A stretch of DNA of 64,000 bases from positions 64,241,369-64,305,368 of the forward strand of contig OX442314.1 in NCBI GenBank assembly GCA_949358305.1, read 5' to 3'. The stretch is from Strigamia acuminata (lineage: Eukaryota; Arthropoda; Chilopoda; Geophilomorpha; Linotaeniidae). This document shows, piece by piece, positions 54,249 through 64,000 of the stretch. The stretch's first letter is position 1, and each line of letters begins with the position of its first letter. The notes below the pieces were generated by a model. That model was not told where the DNA came from. It saw only the letters and a program-made list of their open reading frames with translations, and made no database searches. The position numbers and the translations under genes were made by a program.

Positions 54249-55171
54249 GGTTGGGTCCCCACAGTTCCACTCAGTTTACCTGCTGTTACCGGGATCACCT
54301 TCTCATCCACGATTTTTTTAAACGCTGCAAGTAGAACATCTGCTGGGTCTTTTACTTTATGACTTTCGAATAACTTAATTCTCTCTTCCATATCCGCCAA
54401 AGTCTTCGGGAATACAGTAATCAACATCTTTTGCATTTCGGGCTTCAATCCTTGATAAACATAGTTAAGCTTCAAATTCTCAGGTAATTCTGGTCGCGCA
54501 TAAGCACATTCGGCCAAGACCTTCTTCATAAATGCATCGGCTTTACCATCTGAATGCCTCATAAAATGAAGAGTGTTCAATACATTTTCCTGGCTTTTCC
54601 TGAACTTCTTTTCGATTTGTGGCTTCCATTCTGTCCAAGTCCAGGTTGGATTCGTTTTATATTGTTCCACAAACCATGCCAGTCCGTCAGTCTTAAGGGC
54701 TAACGGCAATTGTTTCACTCGTTCATCGTCTGATGCTATTGTAGCTTCATAAGCCACAAGCCATTGGTCGATGTTACCTTTTTCCGTATCATAACAAACA
54801 ACTTCGCGCTTTTGTATCAAAATACCCTTGAGAAGATCAGTTAAAACTGTTGTTGGATCCGCCATCTTGGATATAAGTCCTTTTGATGTGGATTCCTTTA
54901 ATTTTACTGGTGTTAACAATTCAAATACTGATTGAAAAGACTTTGATTGCGCAAATTTTAATGGGGTTGCAAAAACAAGTTTATCATCCAATGTGGAAGT
55001 ATTTTGCTCAACCTCCTTTATTCCAGGCTCAGACTGTGAAGTTGTTTTTCTTTTTCTAACCGCTACTTTGGAATCATCCACTGTGCTTACTAATTCTCTT
55101 TCTAATTCTTGATTCTTTAAGTCCAGTAGATTATCCACTTGCGCCTGTGATAACTTAACTGGCTGATCCAC
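54249..55171 (-). pseudogene. gag: Gypsy-E gag, N-terminal and central piece
   Basis: Open from a GTG-like start at 55171 (VDQPVKLSQAQVDNLLDL), with an in-frame ATG in strong context at 54865 (SKMADPTTVLTDLL). No ATG occurs upstream of that in the frame, which stops a few codons before 55171. The region between GTG and ATG is one frame here, unlike Gypsy-1, and is conserved in sequence. Capsid-like motifs WLVAYEATIAS and LALKTDGLAWFVEQ are present. Interrupted at GGTTG by Copia-F and continued at 49991. Confidence 0.85.
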
Positions 55172-55827
55172 TGTTAAGCCTTTAATTATACCTTCACTTT
55201 ATTCACAGAACGCTCTTAACAACTCACAACTTTCACTAACCCTGAAATAAACTTATGCACAATTAATTATCACAATTAGTCACTAATTCAAAATAAATTT
55301 CAATAACAAAAAAATTATTATTATTTCCTGAAAAATAATCAAAATTAATCATCAAAATCAACATAAACTTCTACATAAACCAAAAAGAAAACATTTCCTA
55401 TAATTGAATCATTATTAATATAAGTTTTATCATTAAACAAACATTGAATATTCACCACTCTTAACCTCCAAAACAACCTCATTTTATTATATAAATTCAA
55501 CTTGGGTAAATATCTTTAATAAATTCAAATATGTAAATCTTATTAGTGCACTATAATCAAATATTCAACTGCAATTGACCCTAAAAGAAAATTTTCACAA
55601 TGAGTCACCTTTCAATCTTATCACTCATGCAAATGAGTTTGCAACTTTTCAAAATTTTATATGACTTTTATTTGAATTTTACTGAATTTTAATGCAAATT
55701 TGTACGGATTTCAAATGGATCTTCTAATTTTAGCAAATAACTGGCCAATTTCACTTTACTTTTACTACTTTTCACTACTTTTAGCCAATTAATGGGTCTC
55801 AAATAGAAAGAACCGCAATCTCCACCA
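55172..55827 (-). other. Leader and primer binding site of Gypsy-E
   Basis: AT-rich leader without a gene. It contains TTTCAGG-type acceptor-like motifs on minus, as in Gypsy-1. The primer site TGGTGGAGATTGCGG (55813-55827) is identical to that of Gypsy-1. Confidence 0.75.
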
Positions 55828-55830
55828 CTT

Positions 55831-56348
55831 TGTTACGTGGCCAGACTGACTACTGTTTGACCACGTAAATACTTTATTATTAAACTGGGGGTTTGTAATT
55901 GCATTAAGTTAAACTAGCTTTTAACTGTGTTGCTAATAAGAAGGAAATAAAGAGGACTCATTGTATTATTAATAAAATATAACTGTATGTTTATTAAATC
56001 ATAAATACAATCTGAAATGAACCAAAGATTAACTTAAAACTAAATCTTATAAAACTATCTTAAATCTAGTAAGCATGAATAACTTTGGTGGGTGAAGAAC
56101 CTCAAGATGCCGCGGCAGTACCTGCCCGACAACCTCTCGGTATGAAAGCTCGGAATGAACTGACGTTTCAGTTCTCCTCATCAGCCAAGTAAACTTGGGT
56201 GATTCTACTATTACTTAATGGGTAAATTAATGAGATCATTCGCTTAAGGCGAACTCTAGTGAGGGTTTACAGCATTAATTCAAATCGTTTAGTTACGGAA
56301 GCGAGGTGGCGACAACTGGTTCACAGTGTGCTCGTCAACCTCGTAACA
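55831..56348 (-). repeat. 5' LTR of Gypsy-E
   Basis: 518 bp, apparently identical to 42593-43110; target copy GTAT at 56349-56352. Confidence 0.93.
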
Positions 56349-56875
56349 GTATTGGATCCGAATGACGTATTTTGCGCAACCGCGCAAGAGGACATGGTCC
56401 CTCGTAATTCTTCTTTTTGCTCTCTAGTTGCTGGTTTCTCACTCTTCTTGGTGACTTTCTGACTGGTAAATACGCTATCGTCTGATAATTCCGCTACTCT
56501 GACTTCGCTTGCTACAAATTCGAGAAATAAATTAACGTTTTCCACGTTTCCTTTGTAAATCCTATGAAATCGTCTTCCCAATTCCGGTGGAAACTTCCGC
56601 AATAATTCCGGGATTAAAAATAATCCAGTAGTCGTAACTGGGAACTTCAACTGTTCTAATGTTCGGAAAGCACCGGTGAGGGACGTCAATAGAGATTTTA
56701 CTGGCTGGATTGGGTACAAATCTTTAACTGCTTCGGCTTCACGAATTTTCCTCGCCAGAGCGTTCTTTTGGGCGACTTCCGACCCAAAAAATCCTTCTAA
56801 ACTGCTAAGTGCCATTAAATACGAATCGCTGGTAAGTGGGTACGACTTGATTGCCACTTCCGCTTCCCCGATACA
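56349..56875 (-). pseudogene. gag: BEL-H gag, central piece
   Basis: From 56875 the frame reads CIGEAEVAIKSYPLTSDSYL, continuing YLKSS of the N-terminal piece, and contains FVASEVRVAELSDDSVF and a basic tail to FGSNT at the Gypsy-E junction. The pattern after the LP..L..F.G block is the BEL/Pao Gag family (DUF1759-type). Confidence 0.8.
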
Positions 56876-56879
56876 GCTT

Positions 56880-58451
56880 TGTTGCAGGCACTCTGGGCAA
56901 ATCAGGAAACAAGTCGAATCAATGGTAACCGCTGGTTACACGCCCGGGATCGGATAGTGGTTGATGAAACAAGTTGAAATCACTTCTCTGAGCATAAGCC
57001 TAACTTGAAGAAGAATTAGGCCTGATTCCATGAAACTAGGCCTAACTGCACTTAGATGAAGTGATTGGCAAAACCTCTTCAGCTGCTGGGTAGAAATTCT
57101 GTGCTCCCAGGGAGGAGGAGAGCAGGCAAAGCTCTCTACTCACTAGTCATCTTGTTTATTGAAGTAAAAGAGACCCAGGAATAAATTATCCAAAGAAGGA
57201 GGAAAAACATCAACTGGATTTAATACTTAACAACAGATAACAACTGAGTTGCTTCTTCAGCAACCTACTCTTAACAACTGGTCACCTGATTACAATAAAT
57301 GGCAGTGACCAAACAATACAGATTTGCATAATAACAATAGTGCCAACAAGGTTTCCGTATATAGACAACAGATGTCAAACTTAACATAAGTAAAGGCAAA
57401 ACTTAACCTAACACTTTGATAACAGTATGACCTGTGTAATCAGCACTTCACTTAAACTTAACAGATAATTCAAAGGCTAAAACTAACATTATCCACACTC
57501 AAAACACAATGCTGAGCATTACCCCATTACCACCAAAGATGGCGCAACGTGTCACAAACCTCAACCATTAACAACCATGCAATAACAAGGATAAAAGCTT
57601 AGAATAACAACTCTTTGTATTGGTAAATTATACAAATAACAACTAGTAAATATTCCCTGTGCTCAGGTTCCTGTAAAACCCCAAAAGGAATAACAACAAG
57701 GCATCGGTGCAGCACCAAATCCAACATGGCGACCATACAACTGCTTAATGACGTGGATGAGGACAAACAACGGTCGTGAGCGACTCCTAGGTCTTCTCAA
57801 CGATGGATCCACGTAACAGAACGGTCAGTACAACTTGCTTAGCCCTTGGGCACTAGAAAACGATCGTTTCAACGCATTTGCAGGACCCACACGACCATGA
57901 GAGGCGACACAAGGCGTGCGCTCACGTCTGACGCTCTCTATTGCTCACAAACGCTGCCCATCGTCCATCCAGCGTCCAGGAACACCTGTTGATTACTCTA
58001 AACACCAATACAAGTTAGTATAAATTAAATTACAAGCAAATTAAACCCCAAAACAGCATTTGTGCTTAATTCAGGTTCTTCCCGCTTCCCAGTGCACTTG
58101 TGCTATGGCGGCCATCTTGCCGATGCACGCCTATCTCCTTCGCAAGTGAACTGGAAACAGGAGAGAACTTACAAATACTAGAAATAACACATAAAAGTGA
58201 AAAAGACACTTAAATTAATTACAAAAGACTGAAAACACAACTTTCAAACATTCCAGGTGTGGCAGGCGAAGTGACAACCCCCTTGAACTTCCAGGATCGT
58301 GACAACAAGGCAGCAAACCAACTGGACACGTCAGATATGTGTTAAAAATCTATTCAAACTTGACAACAAAATTAAAAAGCCTTTTCTTTCTTTTTGAAGA
58401 TGAACAACGTGAAATCTCCAGATCTTTTTTGTTGCGTTCTTGCTCGCAACA
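56880..58451. mobile_element. LTR-type insertion (solo LTR) in BEL-H gag
   Basis: 1572 bp with ends TGTTGCAGGC and GCTCGCAACA, which share the inverted TGTTGC/GCAACA. GCTT flanks both sides (56876-56879, 58452-58455). No coding potential. Its ends and parts of its body resemble the BEL-H LTR (60726-61667), for example GTGAACTGGAAACAGGA versus CTGAACTGGGAACAGGA, so it is probably a solo LTR of a related BEL/Pao family. Confidence 0.65.
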
Positions 58452-58976
58452 GCTTGATTTAAGATATTGAAGCTTTTCGACATTCGATAACTCGGCATCG
58501 GCGTCAACTGTGGTTGAAAACATATCCATGAAGCTCTTATACTCCATCGAATTCCCATCGAATTTCTGAAGAGTCAGCTTTGGAAGCTTTGTAGTCTTCT
58601 GTGATATGATTGAGGAGTTGTTCAGAAATCCAGAATTCATTAGCGTATTTCCGCCGGGATGTGCCCCAAACTTATTCTGCATCTGTTTTGAAAATTTCGT
58701 TCTTTGCTTAAGAAGATTGACCTTTGTCCAAATGTCTTCGAGACGTCTCAAATTAAGCAGGTAATCTGAACGTTCTATCTTATCTTTAAAGACAGCGAGC
58801 TCGTCAATAAGATCACTCAACTGTGCATCTATTGTTGCGTGGAGAGCTTCAAGCTCACCCCCGTCGAGAACGTTTGCAGATGTAGAAAGCAGATCCTCTG
58901 CTCCTTGGGCCTTGGCCTGCCATTGTGCTTCTTTCTCCTCCGCTGCTTCCGCGGTCAAACCAGCTGTAGTTGCCAT
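58452..58976 (-). pseudogene. gag: BEL-H gag, N-terminal piece
   Basis: Starts at ATG 58976 (MATTAGLTAEAAEEKEAQ), with a helical acidic N-terminus, and then the diagnostic BEL/Pao block LPKLTLQKFDGNSMEYKSF followed by LSNVEKLQYLKSS. The frame is interrupted by the LTR insertion at 58451; residues read beyond that belong to the insertion. Continues in frame at 56875. Confidence 0.85.
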
Positions 58977-59249
58977 TTATTCTCGAGAAAGAGAGAATGA
59001 GAATAAAAATTCTATTCAACAACTCAATAACTGCGAATTAAATTCTCACGAATATTCTCCAAACTTCACAGACTCTTACTTATACTTGCTTAACGTTAAT
59101 TCAAATGCGGTGTGCAAATGAAAAACGACTTCGAAATAAATTGCTAAACTCAACTCTGAAATACCACAGACAAATTGACTTAACACACTATACGTAATAC
59201 ACTGGGACGGAATTATTGACCGCACAAATGAACTTATCCGCATAAATAT
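58977..59249 (-). other. BEL-H leader, part next to gag
   Basis: AT-rich with a GA-rich run (AGAGAAAGAGAGAATGAGA type) just before the ATG. No gene seen. Confidence 0.5.
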
Positions 59250-59824
59250 TGTCACGCGTACGGACCGTCCTGATTGGTCGGCGATCCGTAGCGCGTAATT
59301 CGGAACATAATTCATTAATAGTTGCTAAATTTCGGTCACAGGTGGCGCTGACGATTGGAAATCGTCACCGCCATGTGATAAGACCGATCAATTTGACCAC
59401 GGGGGCGATAGGAGATTTCCTATAAATACACCACCCATTCTAAGACAAGGCTCTTAATTTTCAAGTTACTTCTCAGGTAAGAAACACCCTCCAATCCCGT
59501 CCGATGCTGACCCGCTACAGGGCTTGGCTGAGGACCTTTGCCCAGTTACACAGTTTGACACATAGATGTTTATTTGAATCGTTAATAAAAACTTGTAATT
59601 GTTTAAAGTGTCAAATGATAATTCATTCATTCATAACAATGATTAAAGGTGTATTTGAGTAATTGTACCATGCAATTTAACAGGGATCGAACAAACTTTG
59701 TTTGTCCGGTCTAAATAAAGAACTTGGATTTGAAACTGCAAAACAATCTCTTCATTTTCTATCACTCACATTTAAAACCCCATGTTGTGTGGAATTCAGT
59801 CAGAACCCCAGAATCCACATAACA
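59250..59824 (+). mobile_element. Solo LTR in the BEL-H leader
   Basis: 575 bp, TGTCACGCGTACGG to CCACATAACA, flanked by ATAT at 59246-59249 and 59825-59828. It has a TATA box (TATAAATA, 59421-59428) and downstream AATAAA motifs (for example about 59714) in plus orientation. No coding or internal sequence remains, as expected after LTR-LTR recombination. The 4-base duplication fits a Ty3/gypsy-type LTR; no full copy is present in the window. Confidence 0.85.
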
Positions 59825-59883
59825 ATATCTTGATAATTCCCCCAAAATGCACTTAGTTCGAAATTAATAATTAATATCTAACC

Positions 59884-60117
59884 GCACAACCGAGATAAAA
59901 TAGTTATCTTTTACAATAACACTGCACAAAAGAGATAAATAGTTATATTTTACAATAACCCCGCACAAAAAGAGATAATAGCTATATTTTATAATAGCGC
60001 CGCACAAAAGAGATAATAGCTATAGTTTATAATAGCGCCGCACAAAAGAGATAATTAGCTATCATATACAATAGCTCCGCACTTAAGAGATAATAACTTG
60101 ATATTTAAAATTATTGA
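59884..60117. repeat. Tandem array, about six copies of a 39-bp unit
   Basis: The motif GCACAA(A)..GAGATAA..TAGCTAT recurs at 59884, 59924, 59963, 60002, 60040 and, more diverged, 60079. It lies in the BEL-H leader. Confidence 0.88.
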
Positions 60118-60504
60118 CACGAAAAACCCCTTTTAAACTCCCCAAATACAGCTCGAAATTGGCAGAAACTTCCTTGAAAAATCAAATAAAGAATTAATTT
60201 AAATAAATATAATTCTTAAATTTTAACAAGAAATTGAATTAAAACTATTCTTGTTCTTTATCATCAGCAGATGAACTTGAAGATTGACATTGCGTTGTGT
60301 TTCTCAAATTGTTGACCAGGAAATCGCTTGCTTGTCTCCTTATGTTGACCGCCACAGTAGAAAGACTCCGAACTCGTTACACTTGACATAAAATCCACTG
60401 ACGAATCAACTCCTTGACACCTGCGAAGGATGACACAGCACAAACACACTTCTGTCGCAATTGGCGACAATAATCCAGTGGAAATAAATCGAAAAACGTG
60501 TCGT
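60118..60504. other. BEL-H leader between the two arrays
   Basis: AT-rich. Only a small minus ORF (60264-60470) without recognisable content; nothing I would call. Confidence 0.5.
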
Positions 60505-60648
60505 CACACACTTCACACCACGAAAATCAGCACCACACACTGCTTACTGCGAACTAGATGCCACACACTGCTCACTGTGAAGTCGGGAACACACACGCAT
60601 CTCACTATGAAATCGATGTCACACACCTGGCTAAAAATGCAATGACAT
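60505..60648. repeat. Tandem array, about five copies of a 29-bp unit
   Basis: CACACAC followed by CTGCTCACTGTGAA-like sequence starts at 60505, 60534, 60562, 60590 and 60620. Copies are imperfect. Confidence 0.7.
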
Positions 60649-60708
60649 GCACTGTAATCCACTGGAAAAACTGGACGAAAATCCTGGTTGGCAACAACAA
60701 AATCCTTG

Positions 60709-60721
60709 GGTCACGGTACCA
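60709..60721 (-). other. Primer binding site of BEL-H
   Basis: On minus TGGTACCGTGACC lies four bases after the LTR end. This TGGT(A/G)CCGTGACC form is what I recall from BEL/Pao elements; the tRNA is not assigned. Confidence 0.6.
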
Positions 60722-60725
60722 AAAA

Positions 60726-61667
60726 TGTTGCAACTCGCCACTGCCGTGATGCGACGAGTTGTAACGCGATGGGAAATTATTGGCAAATTTCCCATAGGCC
60801 TATACTTTGGTTAGCTGAGAGGAGAAGTGAAGTAACTTGAGTTTCTGCCATGGATCTTGACTGTAGCTGCTCCAGGGAGTTTGGGGTTAAATCTCCCTAC
60901 TCACACATGTTGGATGTTGAATAAAATAAACCTTTGTGTAGAAAAATCCAGATAATGCTTTTAATCATTTCAAAACATTAACATGGAGGCAAATTCAACT
61001 TAACTACATCTAATTTTCATAACAAGGTGTAACAACAACAATTCTATAGCAACAACAAAATACAAGAGGCACCTAGTGACTAAATTCGTACATAAGATTA
61101 GATAGATAATGCATTGCGCCTCATGGTACAGATTAAATTAACAGAAATCAGTGTAAAATTATTACAACAAATAAAACTGAACAAACTTAACTAAATCTGC
61201 AAATAACGCATCTAAAACAAGTCAAATACACTGTAAAAATGCATTAATTGCATTCTCTTACAAAATTAACAATTCCTTCTTTTCCAGTACACTTTTGAAG
61301 CAGTTCAGATGCTTCGAACTCGTCATTCCGCCTTCACAACTGAACTGGGAACAGGACAAGACTTAGAAATAGGTAAACATAACAAGAAAACACTGGAAAA
61401 CAAGACTAAAAATTCTTAAACCTTGACCTTGTCATTCTAAGAGATAAAAATACCTAACAAACATTGTCTTTACTAAAATTGGCACACAAAAGAACATGTA
61501 AAATTCCTATTACAACAGAAAAAGATTAGATATTTGCTAAATAAATAATCTAAATTATAAGAATGAAATTAGAAACTTCTTTACATTTTCAGACAAATAA
61601 ATTCAAACTGCTATCAATTGGACGAGTAGTTGGGGTCTCTCTTTCCTTCTTTATGTTGCACGCAACA
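60726..61667 (-). repeat. 5' LTR of BEL-H
   Basis: Bounded by TGTTGC at 60726 and GCAACA at 61667, 942 bp, next to the primer site. No second copy lies in the window, so the outer end is inferred from the inverted terminal bases. Confidence 0.6.
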
Positions 61668-62265
61668 CATCCAACATGGCGGCGCCCATGATGCATATCA
61701 ACAATCAGTGTTTGTGCCTGGATTTTACGGTTCTGGAGCCGACAACTAGATGTCAAAGAGCGCAGGGACAATAATTGGTTCGAACAATATTAGATTTTTC
61801 ATTTATTTATATTTCTTTTCGTGTTTTTCGGAATATCATTCCGGTATTGCGAGACGCAATACGTTTTGGCAACGTGTCATCAAATTTTGGAGCGGAGAAA
61901 CGACTGGACGACGTCTACACAAGCGGAATAATTCTTGCCAACCACACGTGAAGTGTGAATCGAGATTCCGGAGACGGACAAACAGAAGGGAATTGGAAAA
62001 ACGACGGGCAATTGATGAACAATTTGCGGAATTAACACGAGACCAGAATCAACGAGAAAGGACAATTGTCAGCTGCAAAATACAACGAGAAACACAGCTA
62101 GAAACGTCTGGAAGACATCATTCTCAAACATTTTTGTTAAATTTTCGATATTATGATATTGTTAGCTTAGTTATGTGCTAGGATTATTACTAACATAGTT
62201 TCTAAGAGCGAACTAACATCGCAACACTGCACTTAGTTGCGATTATTCAGTACAGAAAGTGTTTT
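61668..62265. other. Unassigned stretch between BEL-H and Copia-I
   Basis: Contains a plus ORF at 61750-62181 (143 aa, ATG, basic, coiled-coil-like RRELEKRRAIDEQFAEL). No homology recognised and no supporting context; probably chance or part of an LTR. Confidence 0.3.
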
Positions 62266-62814
62266 TGAAGTAATTTGTGTGAAAAGTGCCATTTTATACA
62301 ACGGAAAACGCAATGGAGTCGGACAAACTCGAAAGGAAAGTTGTAGCAGAAGAGTGCGCTCACAGTATGAAATACTGTGTGTGGAAGCGAGTTTAAATGC
62401 CGAAACACGGCTAATATGAGCGCAATGACGTGCGCGCACTTCCAGCGCTTGAAAATGGTGGAAAATAAAGTCACTGCACTCTAAAGTGCTCATATGTGAC
62501 AAACACAATGTAAAAATAAACTAAATGTTTAATAAAAACGAAAATGCTTACCTAATTTGGTCCATTTAGGTGGAGAAAATACATGTGAGTGCTTGCTGGC
62601 ATGCAAGCGGCCATTGTGATTGTGAAAAACATACATGCACACCATCTGGTGTTAATAATAAGTAATACAAAAGCAAACAGTATAGAGGCAGCATTATGCC
62701 CAATGTTAAATAATGAAATAAATCCTAATAAATACACTAGGCTGCATAATGCAGTAATACATTAAGAAATGCGCAAAACAAGTACGGAGGACTGTTTGGC
62801 ATCGATAAACAACA
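62266..62814 (-). repeat. 3' LTR of Copia-I (outer end approximate)
   Basis: The inner end is clear: ATAAACAACA then, on minus, the purine run GAAGGGGGAAAT (62815-62826). The outer end TGAAGTAA at 62266 is placed by comparison with the Copia-F LTR start TGAAGGGC and length. Confidence 0.5.
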
Positions 62815-63019
62815 ATTTCCCCCTTCGATGGCAAATAGCCGCAAAAATAAAGAATAAGTTAAGGGAAAAACTTTAAATGTAACTTTACATAGAATAATAA
62901 TGAAAATAATAATTCGGAACATCGAGCCGGGTACTGTTAAATTAATCACTACGAAAGCCCGAAAATTCCCACTGGAACTCGATGATCCTCAAAATTCGGG
63001 TAAAACTAAATTAAGAATG

Positions 63020-63858
63020 TCACGATAGGTTGAAATTGAAAATCCGGGAAATCAGGAGACGCAGTTGAGATGAGCCCAACCATTTGGTAAAAATGTCTGC
63101 CACGTTCATTGATCCGGGGACTTTGCGCAATTGGAATGCACCTGCTGTGTACCATTCCCGAATCCAATGAAATTTCACTCGGATATGTTTCGTTTTACTG
63201 TTCTCCACGTCATTTGATGTGAATTGGATGGAAGAAAGCGCATCGGAGAACACTATAGGTGGTGAAGATCTATTCAGCATCGGGACGGAACTGTAGACGT
63301 AATCGAGCCAATACAGCTCCCTGACGCAATCAACGAGGGCTACGAATTCTGCCTCCATCGTTGAGCACGCCACGCTGGTCTGTTTTCTACAACTCCATCC
63401 GATGGGGACGTTTCCAATATACGCTATATACCCGCCGAAACTCAAAGAAGTGCTGACTTCAGTGGCCCAGGACGCGTCAGTATATCCCCATAGTTGTCCA
63501 TTGGAACAATTTGACAGTTCAATTGCGTAATCCAAAGTATTGCCTACGTAGCGCACAACCTGCATGAGCGCCTTGATGTGAGTGTGGTTGTAGCAATTGT
63601 TGAACTGTGACAACATTATCACTGAGAATAATATATCAGGTCGTGTCCTCGATGCGAGGAAGAGAAGAGAGCCAATTAACGAACGATAAGGAAATTCTGG
63701 CAAGTCCTCTTTCGACCCTTTGACGAGCGTTGTCCCTGGTGTTACTGGAACCTTGATGAGTTTATCGGCGATAATTTCAAATTTCTTGAGAATCTTCTGT
63801 ATGTATGCGCGTTGAATGATGAATATTCCTTTGGGAGTACGGATGAACTCTACACCTG
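63020..63858 (-). pseudogene. pol: Copia-I pol: RT end and RNase H
   Basis: From about 63858 it reads GVEFIRTPKGIFIIQRAYIQ, then the RT C-terminal block FPYRSLIGSLLFLASRTRP, RNase H TDASWATEVSTSLSFGG and STMEAEFVALVDCVRE, and the end ADIFTKWLGSSQL. Open to a stop at 63020. It aligns with Copia-F 50763-51700 but is clearly diverged. The upstream RT with the YVDD box is absent. Confidence 0.85.
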
Positions 63859-64000
63859 TTGGTATTTGGAGCAGGCATATGGTGTCAGTCAGCTAAAGTC
63901 GCGTATTTCCGGTTAAATGCGACTGCGATACATCAAGTGTTTTACCGTATTTAGTCTCGAGGTCGAGAGTCGCTTGATTTTGGTTTTTATCTCGCGTGTT
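63859..64000. other. Sequence beyond the Copia-I breakpoint
   Basis: Begins near TGTTGGTATTTGG where copia homology ends, so it may be the terminus of another LTR element inserted here. Too short to classify. Confidence 0.3.

Larger units (their letters stand above)
42593..56348 (-). mobile_element. Gypsy-E: Ty3/gypsy element with an Ulp1-like third ORF
   Basis: LTRs at 42593-43110 and 55831-56348 are both 518 bp and look identical; GTAT flanks both (42589-42592, 56349-56352). Minus-strand order is LTR, primer site, leader, gag (split by Copia-F), pol, spacer, third ORF, hairpin, polypurine tract, LTR. Gag, pol, primer site and hairpin correspond to Gypsy-1, so they are one lineage; only this element has the third ORF. 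Confidence 0.95.
42426..61667 (-). mobile_element. BEL-H: BEL/Pao retrotransposon, gag only visible, in three pieces
   Basis: On minus: 5' LTR (60726-61667), primer site (60709-60721), a leader of about 1.7 kb holding a solo LTR and two tandem arrays, gag from ATG 58976, gag middle at 56875-56349, gag end at 42592-42426. The pieces join in frame when the LTR insertion at 56880-58451 (GCTT) and Gypsy-E (GTAT) are removed. Protease, RT and integrase of this element are not in the window; gag ends at a stop at 42426. Left boundary unknown. Confidence 0.8.
62266..63858 (-). mobile_element. Copia-I: Ty1/copia element related to Copia-F, broken at right
   Basis: RNase H and 3' end are homologous to Copia-F, with a similar polypurine tract and an LTR of the same layout. 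Similarity to the Copia-F pol stops near 63858, so the remainder is missing or lies beyond another insertion that leaves the window. Confidence 0.75.

Noticed and set aside
58271-58290. Polypurine-tract-like AGTTCAAGGGGG on minus as the edge of a separate element
   Set aside because: The GCTT duplications and TGTTGC/GCAACA ends place the boundaries at 56880 and 58451 instead, and no LTR end fits here.
59884-60117. CRISPR-like array
   Set aside because: Units are contiguous and diverged without unique spacers, and the DNA is eukaryotic.
61750-62181. 143-aa basic ORF as a host gene
   Set aside because: No homology, context or conservation to support it; left as an unassigned stretch.

Overview
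The window is eukaryotic, almost certainly metazoan and probably arthropod, DNA made entirely of nested transposable elements. I see no host gene, rRNA, tRNA or CRISPR. The animal assignment rests on Ty3/gypsy, Ty1/copia and BEL/Pao retrotransposons (BEL/Pao is an animal lineage), a piggyBac-like TTAA element and a long-TIR TA-target element side by side. 'Arthropod' is inference. Element names (Gypsy-1, Copia-A and so on) are local labels.

Left tower (1-41906). The outer element is Copia-A (minus strand; its 3' LTR is cut by the left edge, its 5' LTR is at 41441-41906). Gypsy-1 (plus, to 7259) sits in its 3' LTR with target duplication ATAC. Copia-B (minus, 8339-36707) sits in its reverse transcriptase gene with duplication CGTAG. 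Copia-B carries a 1.2 kb long-TIR element (9809-11033), which itself carries a 458 bp piggyBac-like TTAA element (10163-10620). Copia-B is also split by Copia-C (plus, 13661-34092; duplication AGTGG), and Copia-C is split by Gypsy-D (minus, 17595-31108; duplication ACCT). Gypsy-D is the youngest layer: its two 995 bp LTRs look identical and gag, pol and a large third ORF are open.

Right tower (41907-64000). A BEL/Pao element, BEL-H (minus), has its 5' LTR at 60726-61667 and a gag in three pieces. Gag is split by an LTR-type insertion (56880-58451; GCTT) and by Gypsy-E (42593-56348; GTAT). Gypsy-E gag is in turn split by Copia-F (49997-54248; GGTTG), an internally deleted copia element. The BEL-H leader holds a solo LTR (59250-59824; ATAT) and two tandem arrays. 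Another copia element (Copia-I) starts near 62266 and is broken near 63858.

How the genes work: each family has gag for the particle, and pol with protease, reverse transcriptase, RNase H and integrase. Copia elements place integrase before reverse transcriptase and use an initiator-Met tRNA primer site; the gypsy elements place integrase last. The most notable content is a third ORF after pol in two gypsy elements. In Gypsy-E it encodes an Ulp1/SENP-like (C48) cysteine protease. In Gypsy-D it encodes a long basic, proline-rich protein of unknown function whose ATG directly follows a strong splice acceptor. Gypsy-1, a relative of Gypsy-E, has no third ORF.
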